From the NCBI GenBank assembly GCA_050031985.1, contig JBNAIG010000028.1:124001-188000 (forward strand): 64,000 bases of DNA, read 5' to 3'. Positions within the stretch are counted from its first letter, which is position 1; each line of letters opens with the position of its first letter. The stretch comes from SZUA-368 sp028533045 (lineage in GTDB: Bacteria > Spirochaetota > Spirochaetia > DSM-2461). A program made the position numbers and the translations under genes. Shown piece after piece: positions 7,972-17,156 of this stretch. The notes under the pieces were generated by a model. That model was not told the origin of the DNA. It ran no database searches and saw only the letters and a program-made list of their open reading frames with translations.

Positions 7972-9838
7972 TTTTTATGTTGATTTCTCCTTTGGTATCT
8001 ACAGTGATTTCCCAGGTTCTGTTCTCATAGCTAATTTTGTGGTGTGAATCTTTTACGGAATAGTCCGGTATCTCTTTAATGGTTCCTTCTACAGGAAAGA
8101 GGAGGGTGTTGAAGACGATTTTCCCCCGGCCCTTCTGTTTGATGCTTAGCTCCGGGGCCGGTTCCCTCTGGTCATAGTAAGGGCAGTGCCATCCCCGGAA
8201 GGGATCCCGGCTCCCCCGGAAGGTTTCCGTAATCAGTTCCCCTTCACTCAGGGATTTGAGTACCAGGTTTCCCTGGTCGAATTGGGTGAGGAAGGCTCCC
8301 CGGGATTGGGCCAGCTCTCCTGTGCGGTAATGGAAGACCAGTTCCGCTTCGTGGAGTTCTTTGCTGTTCACTTCATCAATGAGGATAAAGAAGTCCGGTT
8401 TGACAAAGATGATCTTTCTTGTATGAATCGCATCGGCAATGAGGTAATCCTTTGTGCCGTAACCTCCTCTGAAGACACCTTTGGCGTAGTCGTAGCTATC
8501 TGTGGTTTTCATAAAACCTTCTGCGTCTCCCGCTTGCTGGCAGTAGCCGTCTATGAGGAGGGAGTTGTAGGCGGCGGTGGTTTTGAAGTAACGCGCTTCT
8601 TCCAGCCAATCCACGTCGGGACTGGTGGTGTAGCGCCAGCGGCCGCAGTTGTTGAGGATGTTACGTCCGTAGGCGGAGAGTTCTATGTTGAGCTGGTCTT
8701 CGTTCATGTGGTTGTCGCCCCAGCGGCCCATATCAAAGAAGAGGTAGTTGGCTTTTTCCGACCAGTCGCTCCGCATGAATCCCACCCGGGCGTCTTCAAA
8801 AAAGCGGGAGCTCTGTTCCGGGGGAGTTCCTTCCCTGCCGCCGGAGAGGCGGTAGGCTATATCCGGCCGTTTGAACATCTTGTTTACCCGGATGAGTTGC
8901 TCCCGGCGGTTGCTTTTGCTGCTTGAGTCGTTGGTGACGGGGACGGAGTAGTCCGGTTTTTCCTGATACATCTCCGCCAGGGAGGCCTGGACCAGACGTT
9001 CAACGTAGAGAGGGGGAAAGAGAGATTCAAAGCCGTTTTTCTTGCCCACTTCGTAGAAGGCAAAGAAGCTTCTCATGGCTACCCAGTGGTAGCCGCCGGA
9101 CATTTCGTTGGTGTAGTAGTCCTCATGGAACTGTTTCTCCCACATGTTCATAAGAAAGTCTACGGCGTAGCTGCGCCACTCCTCCGATTCGGGGAATTCC
9201 TGGAAAAAGAGGGTCAAAATTCCCAGGGCGGCCACTTCTCCCACGGCGTGGTTTCCCCTTTTCCAGTGGTGTTTTCTTAGGAATACCCCATGCTCGTGGA
9301 GGGAGAGGAGGATTGTTCCCCACTCTTCCGGGGTGACCGAGGGGGAGTGAAGAATCTTTCCCAGCGCTTCCGGCCAGGTTTCCCCGGCCCGGGCGGCTGC
9401 CTCAAAGGGACGCCAGGTGGACTTTTTGTACTCCAGATAGGGTTTCCCCTCCGGATTGTAGACGGGGACGTTTTTAATGTAGTCCGTCATTTGGGCGATG
9501 ATTTCCCGGGGGTATTTTTCCTCTTTTGTTTTTTGGTACTCATTGGCCATGACGACAAAGTGGCCGTGGCGCACGAAGCCGCCGTTCCATTCCAGGTCTC
9601 CCGTGGGGGTGGCGTACCAGTCGAGTTTGTCTTTCATCTCCATGGTGTAGCCGCCCAGGTCAAAAATCCGGGAGGCGAATTTCCGAGCCATGGCCGAACT
9701 GTTTTCCGGTATAATGGGACCGATTTCGTCCTGGTGATAGCCTTCCGTTCTTTGGGGAAGCACTTCCCTGTAGAAGGCGAGTATGTCATCCAGGTTTTTG
9801 AAGTCTTTAGTGAGTATTTCTTTGAGTCTGTTCAGCAT
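7964..9838 (-). CDS. Heparinase II/III-type polysaccharide lyase
   Basis: A 624-residue protein with the two-part layout of heparinase-II/III-type lyases (CAZy PL12/15/17/21-like): an N-terminal alpha/alpha toroid (about 1-340, with GDLEWNGGFVRHGH, WRPFEAAARAGETWPEAL and SGGYHW) and a C-terminal beta-sandwich (about 350-620, with MGRWGDNHMNEDQLNIEL). Such enzymes cleave uronic-acid glycans by beta-elimination; tyrosine and histidine candidates are in the GGYHW and GDNHMNED stretches. There is no signal peptide, so it should act in the cytoplasm on imported oligosaccharides. It is the last gene after the two permease genes, 3 bp behind the nearer one. The exact glycan (alginate, glucuronan, glycosaminoglycan) cannot be told. 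Confidence 0.75.
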   Translation of the reverse strand: MLNRLKEILTKDFKNLDDILAFYREVLPQRTEGYHQDEIGPIIPENSSAMARKFASRIFDLGGYTMEMKDKLDWYATPTGDLEWNGGFVRHGHFVVMANEYQKTKEEKYPREIIAQMTDYIKNVPVYNPEGKPYLEYKKSTWRPFEAAARAGETWPEALGKILHSPSVTPEEWGTILLSLHEHGVFLRKHHWKRGNHAVGEVAALGILTLFFQEFPESEEWRSYAVDFLMNMWEKQFHEDYYTNEMSGGYHWVAMRSFFAFYEVGKKNGFESLFPPLYVERLVQASLAEMYQEKPDYSVPVTNDSSSKSNRREQLIRVNKMFKRPDIAYRLSGGREGTPPEQSSRFFEDARVGFMRSDWSEKANYLFFDMGRWGDNHMNEDQLNIELSAYGRNILNNCGRWRYTTSPDVDWLEEARYFKTTAAYNSLLIDGYCQQAGDAEGFMKTTDSYDYAKGVFRGGYGTKDYLIADAIHTRKIIFVKPDFFILIDEVNSKELHEAELVFHYRTGELAQSRGAFLTQFDQGNLVLKSLSEGELITETFRGSRDPFRGWHCPYYDQREPAPELSIKQKGRGKIVFNTLLFPVEGTIKEIPDYSVKDSHHKISYENRTWEITVDTKGEINIKTS

Positions 9839-9841
9839 GTC

Positions 9842-10738
9842 CTATCCTTTAATCGAACCTATCATTACACCCTTGGTAAAGTGTTTTTGGATAAAGGGAT
9901 ATACCAGAAGGATGGGTATTGTAACTATGACAACCATGGCCATCTGTACGGAAACGGCGGGGGGCGCTACGGCTACGATGTTATCTTCCAGCACTTCGCT
10001 CTGAATGGCGGTTGAAAGAATTTGTCTAAGGATAACCTGTACGGGCCATTTCGTATTGTCGTTTACGTAGAGGACCGCCGTAAACCACTCATTCCACTGG
10101 TAAACCGCATGAAAGAGTCCCACCGTTGCCAATACGGGCTTGGAGAGGGGCAGAATTATCTTAAAAAAGATGAGTACCTCATTGGCCCCGTCTATGCGGG
10201 CCGACTCTTCCAGTTCCGCCGGTACCTGGGCAAAGAAGTTCCGCAAAATAAGAATGTTCCAGGCGGTCATAAGGTTGGCGAATACGTAGACCCAGGTCGT
10301 GTTCATAAGTCCCAGGGTTTTTATGAGCAGGAAGTTGGGGATGAGTCCGCTCTGAAACCAGAGGGTAAAGGCTATCATGAGGGTCAGTATGGTTCTGAAA
10401 GGGTAGTTTTTGCGGGATATGGCATAGGCGAACATGGCCTCCACCAATAGTCCCAGGGCGGTACCTACCACGGTTCTAAAAATCGTTATTTTATAGCCGT
10501 TGTAGATGAGGGAACCGTCGCCCAGAATATACTTATAGGCTGTCCAGTCCAGGGTCCTGGGAAAAAGAGCCATAGGCCTGAGGGCTCGCTCCGCATCGGC
10601 CATGACCGATCGGCCCAGTACGAAAAGGATGGGGAAGAGGGTCACGACGCATATGATAAGAAGGATGGTGGTATTTACCACATCAAAGGCTATTCCTTCG
10701 TCTTTCATTCTTTTTTTGAGTTTATTTGTCTTTACCAT
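9842..10738 (-). CDS. Carbohydrate ABC transporter permease, YtcP/LplC type
   Basis: A 298-residue inner-membrane permease with six predicted helices and the cytoplasmic EAA loop ELEESARIDGANEVLIFFKIILPLS, which couples to the ATPase. It belongs to the LplC/YtcP branch of the CUT1 family: N-terminal DVVNTTILLIICVVTLFPILFVL, and VQMAMVVIVTIPILLVYPFIQKHF near the end. It overlaps the preceding LplB-type gene by 7 bp. No ATPase gene is present in the locus; CUT1 systems of this type commonly use a shared MsmX-like ATPase encoded elsewhere (known for the family, inferred here). Confidence 0.9.
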   Translation of the reverse strand: MVKTNKLKKRMKDEGIAFDVVNTTILLIICVVTLFPILFVLGRSVMADAERALRPMALFPRTLDWTAYKYILGDGSLIYNGYKITIFRTVVGTALGLLVEAMFAYAISRKNYPFRTILTLMIAFTLWFQSGLIPNFLLIKTLGLMNTTWVYVFANLMTAWNILILRNFFAQVPAELEESARIDGANEVLIFFKIILPLSKPVLATVGLFHAVYQWNEWFTAVLYVNDNTKWPVQVILRQILSTAIQSEVLEDNIVAVAPPAVSVQMAMVVIVTIPILLVYPFIQKHFTKGVMIGSIKG

Positions 10739-11679
10739 ATTCCGTCCTCTCCAAGAAGTTTTGCTACCTTGTTCGTAATTATTACCAGCGCGAGGGATAC
10801 AAAGGATTTAAAAAGCCCCGCTGCGGTGGTGAAGGAGTAATCCGCCCCGATAATACCTCTCCGGTAGATGTATGTTTCGAAAACGTCAGATACGGAGTAG
10901 ACCACCGGAGAATACATATTGAAGATCTGCTCAAAATTTTCATTGATAATTTTCCCCACCCTAAGGATGAAGAATATGGTTATGACGAATTTAATGGAGG
11001 GGAGGGTTATGTAGCGGGTTTTTTGAAAACGGCTGGCCCCTTCAATGCGGGCCGCTTCGTACTGGTCCTGTGAGATGCCGCTTATGGCCGCCAAATAGAT
11101 AATGGTACCCCATCCTAGGTCTTTCCAGATGGAAGAGGCTACCAAAACGCCCCGGAACGTGTCTGTGCTGCCCAGGAAATTAATGGGCTTTATATGAAAA
11201 AAATCAAAAAGCGGTACCAAGGGCCCTGAAGAAGGTGAGAGTAACATTACCGCCAGCCCCGAAACGATTACCCATGACAAGAAGTGGGGCATATAGGTTA
11301 TGGTCTGGACGATATTTTTGAATCTTTTCTTTCTTACCTCATTCAGCATCAGGGCGAATATAATGGGCATGGGAAATCCCCAAAACAGTCTCATAAGGCT
11401 AATGACTAAGGTATTGCGTAATAATTTGAAAAAGGAAGGACTGCTAAACAGGTCCCGGAAGTTGTCTAATCCCACCCAGGGGGCATTAATAATACCCTCG
11501 ATTCCCCCCATGCCGTTATAGTCTTTAAAAGCTATGGACAGACCCAATATGGGTACATACTTAAAGAGTATAAAATAGATGATTCCCGGCAAGGCCAGTA
11601 AGTGGAAGAACCTGTATTTTATTATATTTTTTTTAAACCAGAGAGAAAAGGAATCACGTTTTATCGTTCCTGTACTCAT
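10732..11679 (-). CDS. Carbohydrate ABC transporter permease, LplB type
   Basis: A 315-residue permease of the LplB family with six predicted helices, the first being FHLLALPGIIYFILFKYVPI, and an EAA loop around YEAARIEGASRFQKTRYITLP. It pairs with the YtcP-type permease to form the membrane channel for an oligosaccharide. I chose ATG 11679 since AAGGAG lies 7-8 nt before it; an in-frame upstream extension would run into the hairpin at 11700-11730. About 213 bp holding a hairpin and a palindromic repeat separate it from the binding-protein gene upstream. Confidence 0.9.
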   Translation of the reverse strand: MSTGTIKRDSFSLWFKKNIIKYRFFHLLALPGIIYFILFKYVPILGLSIAFKDYNGMGGIEGIINAPWVGLDNFRDLFSSPSFFKLLRNTLVISLMRLFWGFPMPIIFALMLNEVRKKRFKNIVQTITYMPHFLSWVIVSGLAVMLLSPSSGPLVPLFDFFHIKPINFLGSTDTFRGVLVASSIWKDLGWGTIIYLAAISGISQDQYEAARIEGASRFQKTRYITLPSIKFVITIFFILRVGKIINENFEQIFNMYSPVVYSVSDVFETYIYRRGIIGADYSFTTAAGLFKSFVSLALVIITNKVAKLLGEDGIW

Positions 11680-11699
11680 TAATGTCTCCTTAAAGCAAA

Positions 11700-11730
11700 A
11701 GGTTGGCGGACTTATGTAATCCGCCAACCT
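11700..11730 (-). terminator. Hairpin between binding protein and permease genes
   Basis: Perfect 11-bp stem (11700-11710 with 11720-11730) and a 9-nt loop. On the minus strand it is followed by TTTTGC and then by the LplB ribosome site. The T-run is short, so it more likely attenuates read-through or protects the 3' end of the binding-protein mRNA than ends transcription. This is a common way to make more binding protein than permease. Confidence 0.65.
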
Positions 11731-11743
11731 CCGAGCCGGTTAG

Positions 11744-11864
11744 AAAACGGCATCTAGTCCCGTGGGCGTCGTTGTCGAAAGAACCTGAAATCCTCATGTA
11801 CAGCTTGTACACTGCGGTTTCAGAACCTTCCGACGCCTAGCCCTCGGTACAATTTGCTCGTTTT
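11744..11864. repeat. Nested palindromic repeat element, copy 1
   Basis: About 121 bp, bounded by AAAACG and CGTTTT. It shares long blocks with the element at 40303-40420: CGGCATCTAG at the left end, GCGTCGTTGTC, CTGAAATCCTCATGTAC, GTACACTGCGGTTTCAG, and CGCCTAG at the right. The central TGTACA/TGTACA arms flank a 3-nt spacer, and the outer arms GGCGTCG/CGACGCC pair as well, so the whole element can fold into a long interrupted hairpin. It lies just 3' of the binding-protein gene. No coding capacity. Confidence 0.85.
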
Positions 11865-11892
11865 AAAAGCGGCTCTACTGATAGCTTAATTA

Positions 11893-13416
11893 CTATTTGT
11901 ATAATGTTTTGGCATACTTCATGAACTCGTCGGCATAGAGTTCTTTGTATGTGGCCAGGAAGTTGTCCCATTCGTCGATTGACTGTTCTCCGATGATGAT
12001 TCTGTTACGAACTTCATCAAGAAGGGCATCCGCATCGGCCTTGGTGTTTTCAAATTCGGTTCCCTTCGTATCGTAGATGACGTAATAGTCGGGGTTCCAT
12101 ACAAAACCTACTTCTTCCATCCAGTTCATACCCTCCCGGTAGGCCCCTTTCACAAAGTTGTCGCCCTCGTTGGCCACATTGGGGAAGAACTTATCGTAAT
12201 AGATGAGCTGGTAAGCGGAATCGTAAATTCCTTCTCCCGCACGGAGGTCGGTAATTACCATGTTTTCCTTGTCCGCCCACTCCCAGTGAACCCCTTCCAG
12301 GCCGTATCTTGTGGTGATGTAGTTAGTGGGATTTTCTACCATCCACTCATAGAGTTTAAGGGTTTCAACGGCGTTTTCCGAATAACTCACGAGGCTCATT
12401 CCGGGGTTGGCTTCGAAGCCTCTTGTTACTTTATAGTCTCCCCCGTCATAGGTCTTGATGGCAACATATTCGTATACGGCGTTGGGATCGTTGGCGAGCA
12501 GTTTGTCCCAGGGTCTGATGAAGTTGGAGTACCAGCCGGCATGGGCGGCCACTCTGTTTCCGATGATGAGGTCCTGAGCCTGGGCTTTCTGAAGCAGGTA
12601 CTGGTCCGGGTGGAGAAGGCCGTTGGCGTACCAGCGGGAAAGGGTTTCCAGGTAGTCTTTATATCTGGGGTGAAGGGCGATGGGGACAATGTTGCCCTTT
12701 TCATCTTCGTAGTTGGCGAAAGCGGTTCGGCCGGTAAGCACCGGTACTCCCAGGATAGAATAACCCAGGGCGGCTTCCATTTCGTTAAAACCTTTTACGC
12801 TTAGAAGAGGAATGGTATCGTTCTTTCCGTTTCCATCCAGGTCCATATTTTTAACGGCCATCAAATAAGCTTCAAGCTCTTCGATGGTTTCCGGTTTATC
12901 CATACCGATTTTTTCCCGCCAGTCCTTTCTGATGGCAATGGCGTAACCCATGCTTCCCTGCTGCCGGGGAATGGCCCAGATTTCACCGTCGCTGTCGGTT
13001 ACCGCTTTCCACTGCTCTTCTGTGAAAGCTGAGTAAAGGGTAGGGGCATGTTCCTGCAGGAGGTCTTTAAGAGGCAGGAGAGCACCCCGAGCCTGCAGAT
13101 TGATCATAGAAGCTTCTTTGTACGAAGTCTGTACCGAATCGATCGCTTCTTCCCCGGCAAGGGAGAGGTTGATTTTCTTACCCAGTTCGTTTGAGTTGGG
13201 CATATTGTAGACTTCAAAGTCGATGCCCGACTGTTCTTTTATATACTCGTATACCTTATCGTTATCAACAGATTCGGCTCCGCCGTTGTTGACGTTTCTC
13301 ATGACGATGGTGACTTTTTTAGGGGCCGAGCCAGCGGCGGCTTCCGTACTACCGTTGGCAAAAACCAAACCGGTAATAAGGGATATCATTAAAACAAAGA
13401 ATGATATTTTTTTCAT
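11893..13416 (-). CDS. Extracellular solute-binding protein, LplA-like (family 1)
   Basis: A 507-residue exported protein: signal peptide MKKISFFVLMISLITGLVFA followed by NGSTEAAAG, a form common in spirochaetal binding proteins, with no lipobox cysteine. The mature part has the family-1 pattern: KVTIVMRNVN, ELGKKINLSLAGEEAIDSV, LPLKDLLQEHAPTLYSAF, WAIPRQQGSMGYAIAIRKDW, and YKELYADEFMKYAKTLY at the end. It should capture an oligosaccharide in the periplasm and hand it to the two permeases encoded downstream. AGGAG 6 nt before the ATG at 13416 fixes the start. Divergent to the AraC-type regulator gene. Confidence 0.88.
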   Translation of the reverse strand: MKKISFFVLMISLITGLVFANGSTEAAAGSAPKKVTIVMRNVNNGGAESVDNDKVYEYIKEQSGIDFEVYNMPNSNELGKKINLSLAGEEAIDSVQTSYKEASMINLQARGALLPLKDLLQEHAPTLYSAFTEEQWKAVTDSDGEIWAIPRQQGSMGYAIAIRKDWREKIGMDKPETIEELEAYLMAVKNMDLDGNGKNDTIPLLSVKGFNEMEAALGYSILGVPVLTGRTAFANYEDEKGNIVPIALHPRYKDYLETLSRWYANGLLHPDQYLLQKAQAQDLIIGNRVAAHAGWYSNFIRPWDKLLANDPNAVYEYVAIKTYDGGDYKVTRGFEANPGMSLVSYSENAVETLKLYEWMVENPTNYITTRYGLEGVHWEWADKENMVITDLRAGEGIYDSAYQLIYYDKFFPNVANEGDNFVKGAYREGMNWMEEVGFVWNPDYYVIYDTKGTEFENTKADADALLDEVRNRIIIGEQSIDEWDNFLATYKELYADEFMKYAKTLYK

Positions 13417-13816
13417 ATTTACTCCTGTGAACTTCCTAATCTCTACGATATGGAATGCTATCGTATGCATCCTGTTTCCTTAATCTCTCCTCCTTCTGTT
13501 TTGATAAATCCGATAAATAATGATATCCGTCCCTTTTACGAACTGTAAATGTCAAATTTCCGTACCATTTTATTATAATAGGGGAAAACATCCCTTCTCT
13601 TAAATAATAGAAGAGAAAAAGAAATGAATACAAAAGGTTCTAGGTGCGCTCAAGGGTACTTAGAAAGCTCTGTTGTCGGCTATATCAATTATAGGATGAA
13701 AGAGGGGAAATCCGGAATTTTGGTATTGAGTACAGAAAATTGGTATTTCGTTCTGACCAAAGTTATAGTAGAATTAATTACTTTTTACAGAATTTTAACC
13801 TCCGGGGTTTCACTAG
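13417..13816. other. 400-bp divergent control region of the sugar locus
   Basis: No gene seen. A plus-strand promoter candidate for the AraC-type gene is TTGGTA (13740-13745), 18 bp, TATAGT (13764-13769). An inverted repeat TTCTCTT/AAGAGAA (13595-13601 and 13611-13617, 9-nt spacer) and a minus-strand TTGACA (13550-13555) lie on the binding-protein side, but no convincing -10 box goes with the latter. The regulator probably binds somewhere in this stretch. Confidence 0.5.
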
Positions 13817-16090
13817 ATGAATGTCATAGCTAAAAATAAGTTTTTCTTTTCTCTTCTCTCTCTCTTGATTGCCATTATCGCCCTTATTCTGATTAGCACG
13901 GTTTTTCTTTATATAAATAGTGTGGAGGGGAAGATTCGGGAAATAAATCATCAGTTTAATGACATTTTGCTGGGAAGTTCCAAATCTTCTGTTGAGGACT
14001 ATCTCTATTCCATTAATAAGATAGGAAATCAGGTTTATACCAATAACAGTATTCTCAATCTCATAAATGATTCTGAGAATCTTACAAGCAAGGAGAAGAT
14101 ATTCATTCTTGACTGGCTGACTCAGCTTAAAAACTCCACCTCCAATATTCATTCGGTTTCACTCTATATATCGGATGAGAACAAAATCTATGATACCAAT
14201 TACGGTTATTCTCACTATTTTAACTATCCCGACAGGGAGTGGATTCGCCGGTCAAACAGCAGTAAGGGAAACAGGATGCTTACCATCCGTTATCGGGAGT
14301 TAATCGGTTCCAACAACGATGAGTCCCTTAACAAGGATGTGATCAGCTTCATCTATACCCTTCCTCCCTTTTCCAAAGGCAGTAACAAGCTGAGTATTAA
14401 CATTAATCTCATTGCCATCTACGATGAGACTATGGAGGAGTTGAAGGGGAGCGGGGACTACTTCTTCGCCATTCTGAATAAGGATAATTCTCTTTTGATT
14501 GGGGACCGGGAAAACCGGATCTATCAGGAACTCAGTTCTATGGCTGGGGAACTTTCCTACTCCACAAGCCGGCTGTTTCATACTCTTAAAGTGGATGACG
14601 TCAGTTATTCGGTGACCCAAGTTCCTTCCGAATCGTTCCCTCTGAACTTTATCTGGATTGAATCGAACCGGAATGTGAGAGACTTCCTTTCGGAGATGAG
14701 AAGAAGTCTTATTTTAGGGGTTTCCCTGGTGGGACTTTTTGTTCTGGTTTTTGCTCTTTTTATTGCCTGGAAAACCACAAGGACCATGGATGAAATAATT
14801 CAGCTGATAGATTATCAGTCAAGTAATATTCTTTTTGTGGCTGATTTTAAGGAGTTTATTACCCAGACTCTCAACGACAACAGCATTATGAATGAGAAGC
14901 TGGAGGCGGTGACCAATATTTACCGGGATAACATGCTCAACAAGCTGCTTGATAACCGGAATTTTGCCGTATCGGAATGTCTGGAGCAGCTGGAGCGCTT
15001 TGATGTCTCCTTTGGGGAAGCCTATGTTTTTGTTATTTCCATTGAGATTGTAAATGTTTTTTCCCTGGAAGAAGATGACAGTAATCTTAATTTGATTAAG
15101 CAGACCATTCGTCAAAGTTCGGAGAAGCTCTTTGAGGAGAAGGGTATTGTGGTTCACGGGACCAACTTTAACAGGGATACGATTGCCCTTATTATTAGTA
15201 GCTTCAGTGAAGACTGGTTGATAGAGAGGAAGATAATCGATGATCTTTCCGGGGAAATCCTCTCGGTGAAAACAGAGAAACATCCGGTGCGGGCCTCCTT
15301 GGGAATCAGTGACAAAACAAGTGACATAAGCCAGGTTCGTACCCTTTTCCAGCAGAGTGTGAAGGCCCTTCAATACAGGGATTTGAAGGCGGAAAGGAAT
15401 ATCCTCTACTTTTCCGACCTGGAAAAATTTAAGAAGTACAACTACTTCTCCCTTTCCAGCGACTCCTTTGAGGCGGACCTTATGCGGGGGAACAGTGATG
15501 TCTGTCTATATGATATTAAGAGTACCTTTAGCGAACTGGAGGAGGGAGAGAAGATTCTCAAGAATGAATTCGAACAGCTGGTGCTGAATTATCTCTCCAT
15601 CATGCTTCGGGTGGCCTTCAAGTCTAATATTGATATTTCGGACAACAAATATCTGAACGGGAATATTGTAAACCTGACCCTTTCTATCAAAACCATCTAT
15701 TCGGCCAAAGAGATTTTGGGGGAGATTACTTCTTATATCTGTAAGGAGATTAACGCTTCTCACTCGGATAACGACAGTCTGTACCTTAAGAATATTTTGA
15801 GCTACATCGATGAGAACTTTAGCCTGAACCTCTCCATGGACGATGTTTCCGCCGCAACCAACCTGAGCGCTTCCTATATTTACAAGATTATGAAGCGGAA
15901 TACCCACATGACCTTTGTGGAGTATTTGACCAACAAGAAGATTAAACGGGCCTGTGAGCTTCTGCATCAGAACTGGAAGGTGAAGGATGTGGCAGAAGAG
16001 GTGGGATACAGTAATGCGAAGTACTTTATTTCCGTTTTCAAGAAGAAGACCGGGGTTACGCCGGCCATGTATAAGAACGGGGCGGTGTAA
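13817..16090 (+). CDS. Membrane-bound AraC-family regulator with extracellular sensor
   Basis: A 757-residue transcription factor. It has a membrane helix at about 8-34, a roughly 260-residue periplasmic sensor (Cache-like, inferred from layout), a second helix at about 296-318 (LGVSLVGLFVLVFALFIAW), a cytoplasmic middle region, and a C-terminal AraC DNA-binding domain from about 659 with two helix-turn-helices (MDDVSAATNLSASYIYKIMK and VKDVAEEVGYSNAKYFISVF). This layout is known for regulators placed beside LplABC-type transporters, where they sense an external carbohydrate cue. It is divergent from the binding-protein operon and probably activates it. No clear Shine-Dalgarno sequence precedes the ATG at 13817. 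Confidence 0.88.
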   Translation: MNVIAKNKFFFSLLSLLIAIIALILISTVFLYINSVEGKIREINHQFNDILLGSSKSSVEDYLYSINKIGNQVYTNNSILNLINDSENLTSKEKIFILDWLTQLKNSTSNIHSVSLYISDENKIYDTNYGYSHYFNYPDREWIRRSNSSKGNRMLTIRYRELIGSNNDESLNKDVISFIYTLPPFSKGSNKLSININLIAIYDETMEELKGSGDYFFAILNKDNSLLIGDRENRIYQELSSMAGELSYSTSRLFHTLKVDDVSYSVTQVPSESFPLNFIWIESNRNVRDFLSEMRRSLILGVSLVGLFVLVFALFIAWKTTRTMDEIIQLIDYQSSNILFVADFKEFITQTLNDNSIMNEKLEAVTNIYRDNMLNKLLDNRNFAVSECLEQLERFDVSFGEAYVFVISIEIVNVFSLEEDDSNLNLIKQTIRQSSEKLFEEKGIVVHGTNFNRDTIALIISSFSEDWLIERKIIDDLSGEILSVKTEKHPVRASLGISDKTSDISQVRTLFQQSVKALQYRDLKAERNILYFSDLEKFKKYNYFSLSSDSFEADLMRGNSDVCLYDIKSTFSELEEGEKILKNEFEQLVLNYLSIMLRVAFKSNIDISDNKYLNGNIVNLTLSIKTIYSAKEILGEITSYICKEINASHSDNDSLYLKNILSYIDENFSLNLSMDDVSAATNLSASYIYKIMKRNTHMTFVEYLTNKKIKRACELLHQNWKVKDVAEEVGYSNAKYFISVFKKKTGVTPAMYKNGAV

Positions 16091-16103
16091 CTCTTTCTCC
16101 CTA

Positions 16104-17156
16104 TTACTTATTGAGCGATTGGGCCTTGAAAAGGGAATAGACCGATGAACCGACTTCCAGGCCAAGGGCTTCTGCCGACTGGGGAGTTATCTCTGCGGTG
16201 AGTGTCAGGTCCCCTTTGACCCGGCAAAAAAGCCGGCCTTCCCAGTTCCACATTTTGTCAATTATCCCGGGTATCTGATTCTGTATGGAAATCCCCTCCG
16301 CCCGGTTAAGGGAAAGGGATATCTCGTAAGGGGGCAGGGTGAGGACTGTCCCCGTTTCCGGTGAGAAGGGAAGGTTTATCTTTGTACCGGTGCTTTCCTT
16401 TAGTGTGCAGCAAAAAAGGCCGGGAGAGCATTCGGCCGCCCCGGTGACGGTAAAGGTGTTTACCTGCCCCGCCGAGAGAAGCAGGTCCCCGTTCTGGTCC
16501 ATCAAATCATTAACCTTGCCAAAGCCGCCGCACTGCCCCTGATTTATCAGGTAGATTTGGGAGGTGAGTCTTTGGATATCGGGGAGGTCGTGGCTGATGA
16601 CCAGCATGGGGATATCCAGTTTGTCCCGGAGCCGGTTGAGATAGGGTAGCATGGTGATACGCCGGGAGTTGTCCACCGCGTTGAACGGTTCGTCCAGGAG
16701 GAGGAGTTCCGGGGACATGAGAAGGGCCCGCCCAATAGCCGCCCGCTGCTGCTCCCCCCCGGAAATCTCATGGGGGTAGGAGTCCAAAAGAAGCCCCAGG
16801 TCCAGGAGATCCACCGCTTCCGTCAGTTTAAGAGGGCTTTTTTTGATATATTTCTGTCCAAAGAGCAGATTGTCCCGAATCGTCATGTGCGGGAAGAGGC
16901 GTTTGTCCTGAAATACCACCCCCATCCGTCTTTTATGCATGGGGAGGTTGATTTTTTTCTCTCCATCCACCAGGGTGCGTCCGTTCAGGATTATTTTTCC
17001 CCGGGAAGGAGTTTCCAGGCCAAAGAGGGTTTTGAAAAAGGAGGTTTTCCCCGCACCGGACGGGCCGAATATTCCCGTAGTTCCCTTGTCAAATTCTCCG
17101 TCCAGTTTAAGGAGAAAATCTCGCCGGGGCAGTTCTATATCAAAGATTAGGGACAT
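16104..17156 (-). CDS. modC: Molybdate ABC transporter ATPase
   Basis: A 350-residue ATP-binding subunit. Motifs: Walker A GPSGAGKTS (about 31-39), Q-loop VVFQDKRLFPH, signature ISGGEQQRAAIGRAL, Walker B LLLLDEPF, and H-loop VISHDL. The final 65 or so residues (CRVKGDLTLTAEITPQSAEAL) resemble the molybdate-binding Mop/TOBE domain seen in ModC. GGAGG 6 nt before the ATG at 17156 fixes the start; a 60-residue upstream in-frame extension is discarded because it lies within modB. It overlaps modB by 17 bp and is the last gene of modABC. Confidence 0.9.
   Translation of the reverse strand: MSLIFDIELPRRDFLLKLDGEFDKGTTGIFGPSGAGKTSFFKTLFGLETPSRGKIILNGRTLVDGEKKINLPMHKRRMGVVFQDKRLFPHMTIRDNLLFGQKYIKKSPLKLTEAVDLLDLGLLLDSYPHEISGGEQQRAAIGRALLMSPELLLLDEPFNAVDNSRRITMLPYLNRLRDKLDIPMLVISHDLPDIQRLTSQIYLINQGQCGGFGKVNDLMDQNGDLLLSAGQVNTFTVTGAAECSPGLFCCTLKESTGTKINLPFSPETGTVLTLPPYEISLSLNRAEGISIQNQIPGIIDKMWNWEGRLFCRVKGDLTLTAEITPQSAEALGLEVGSSVYSLFKAQSLNK

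Noticed and set aside
8186..8926. A 246-residue plus-strand open frame
   Set aside because: Antisense to the lyase gene; valine/glycine-rich shadow composition and no recognisable motif.
11744..11864. Palindromic element as an insertion sequence
   Set aside because: No transposase frame, no target-site duplication evident, and only ~120 bp; a non-autonomous repeat is the more modest call.
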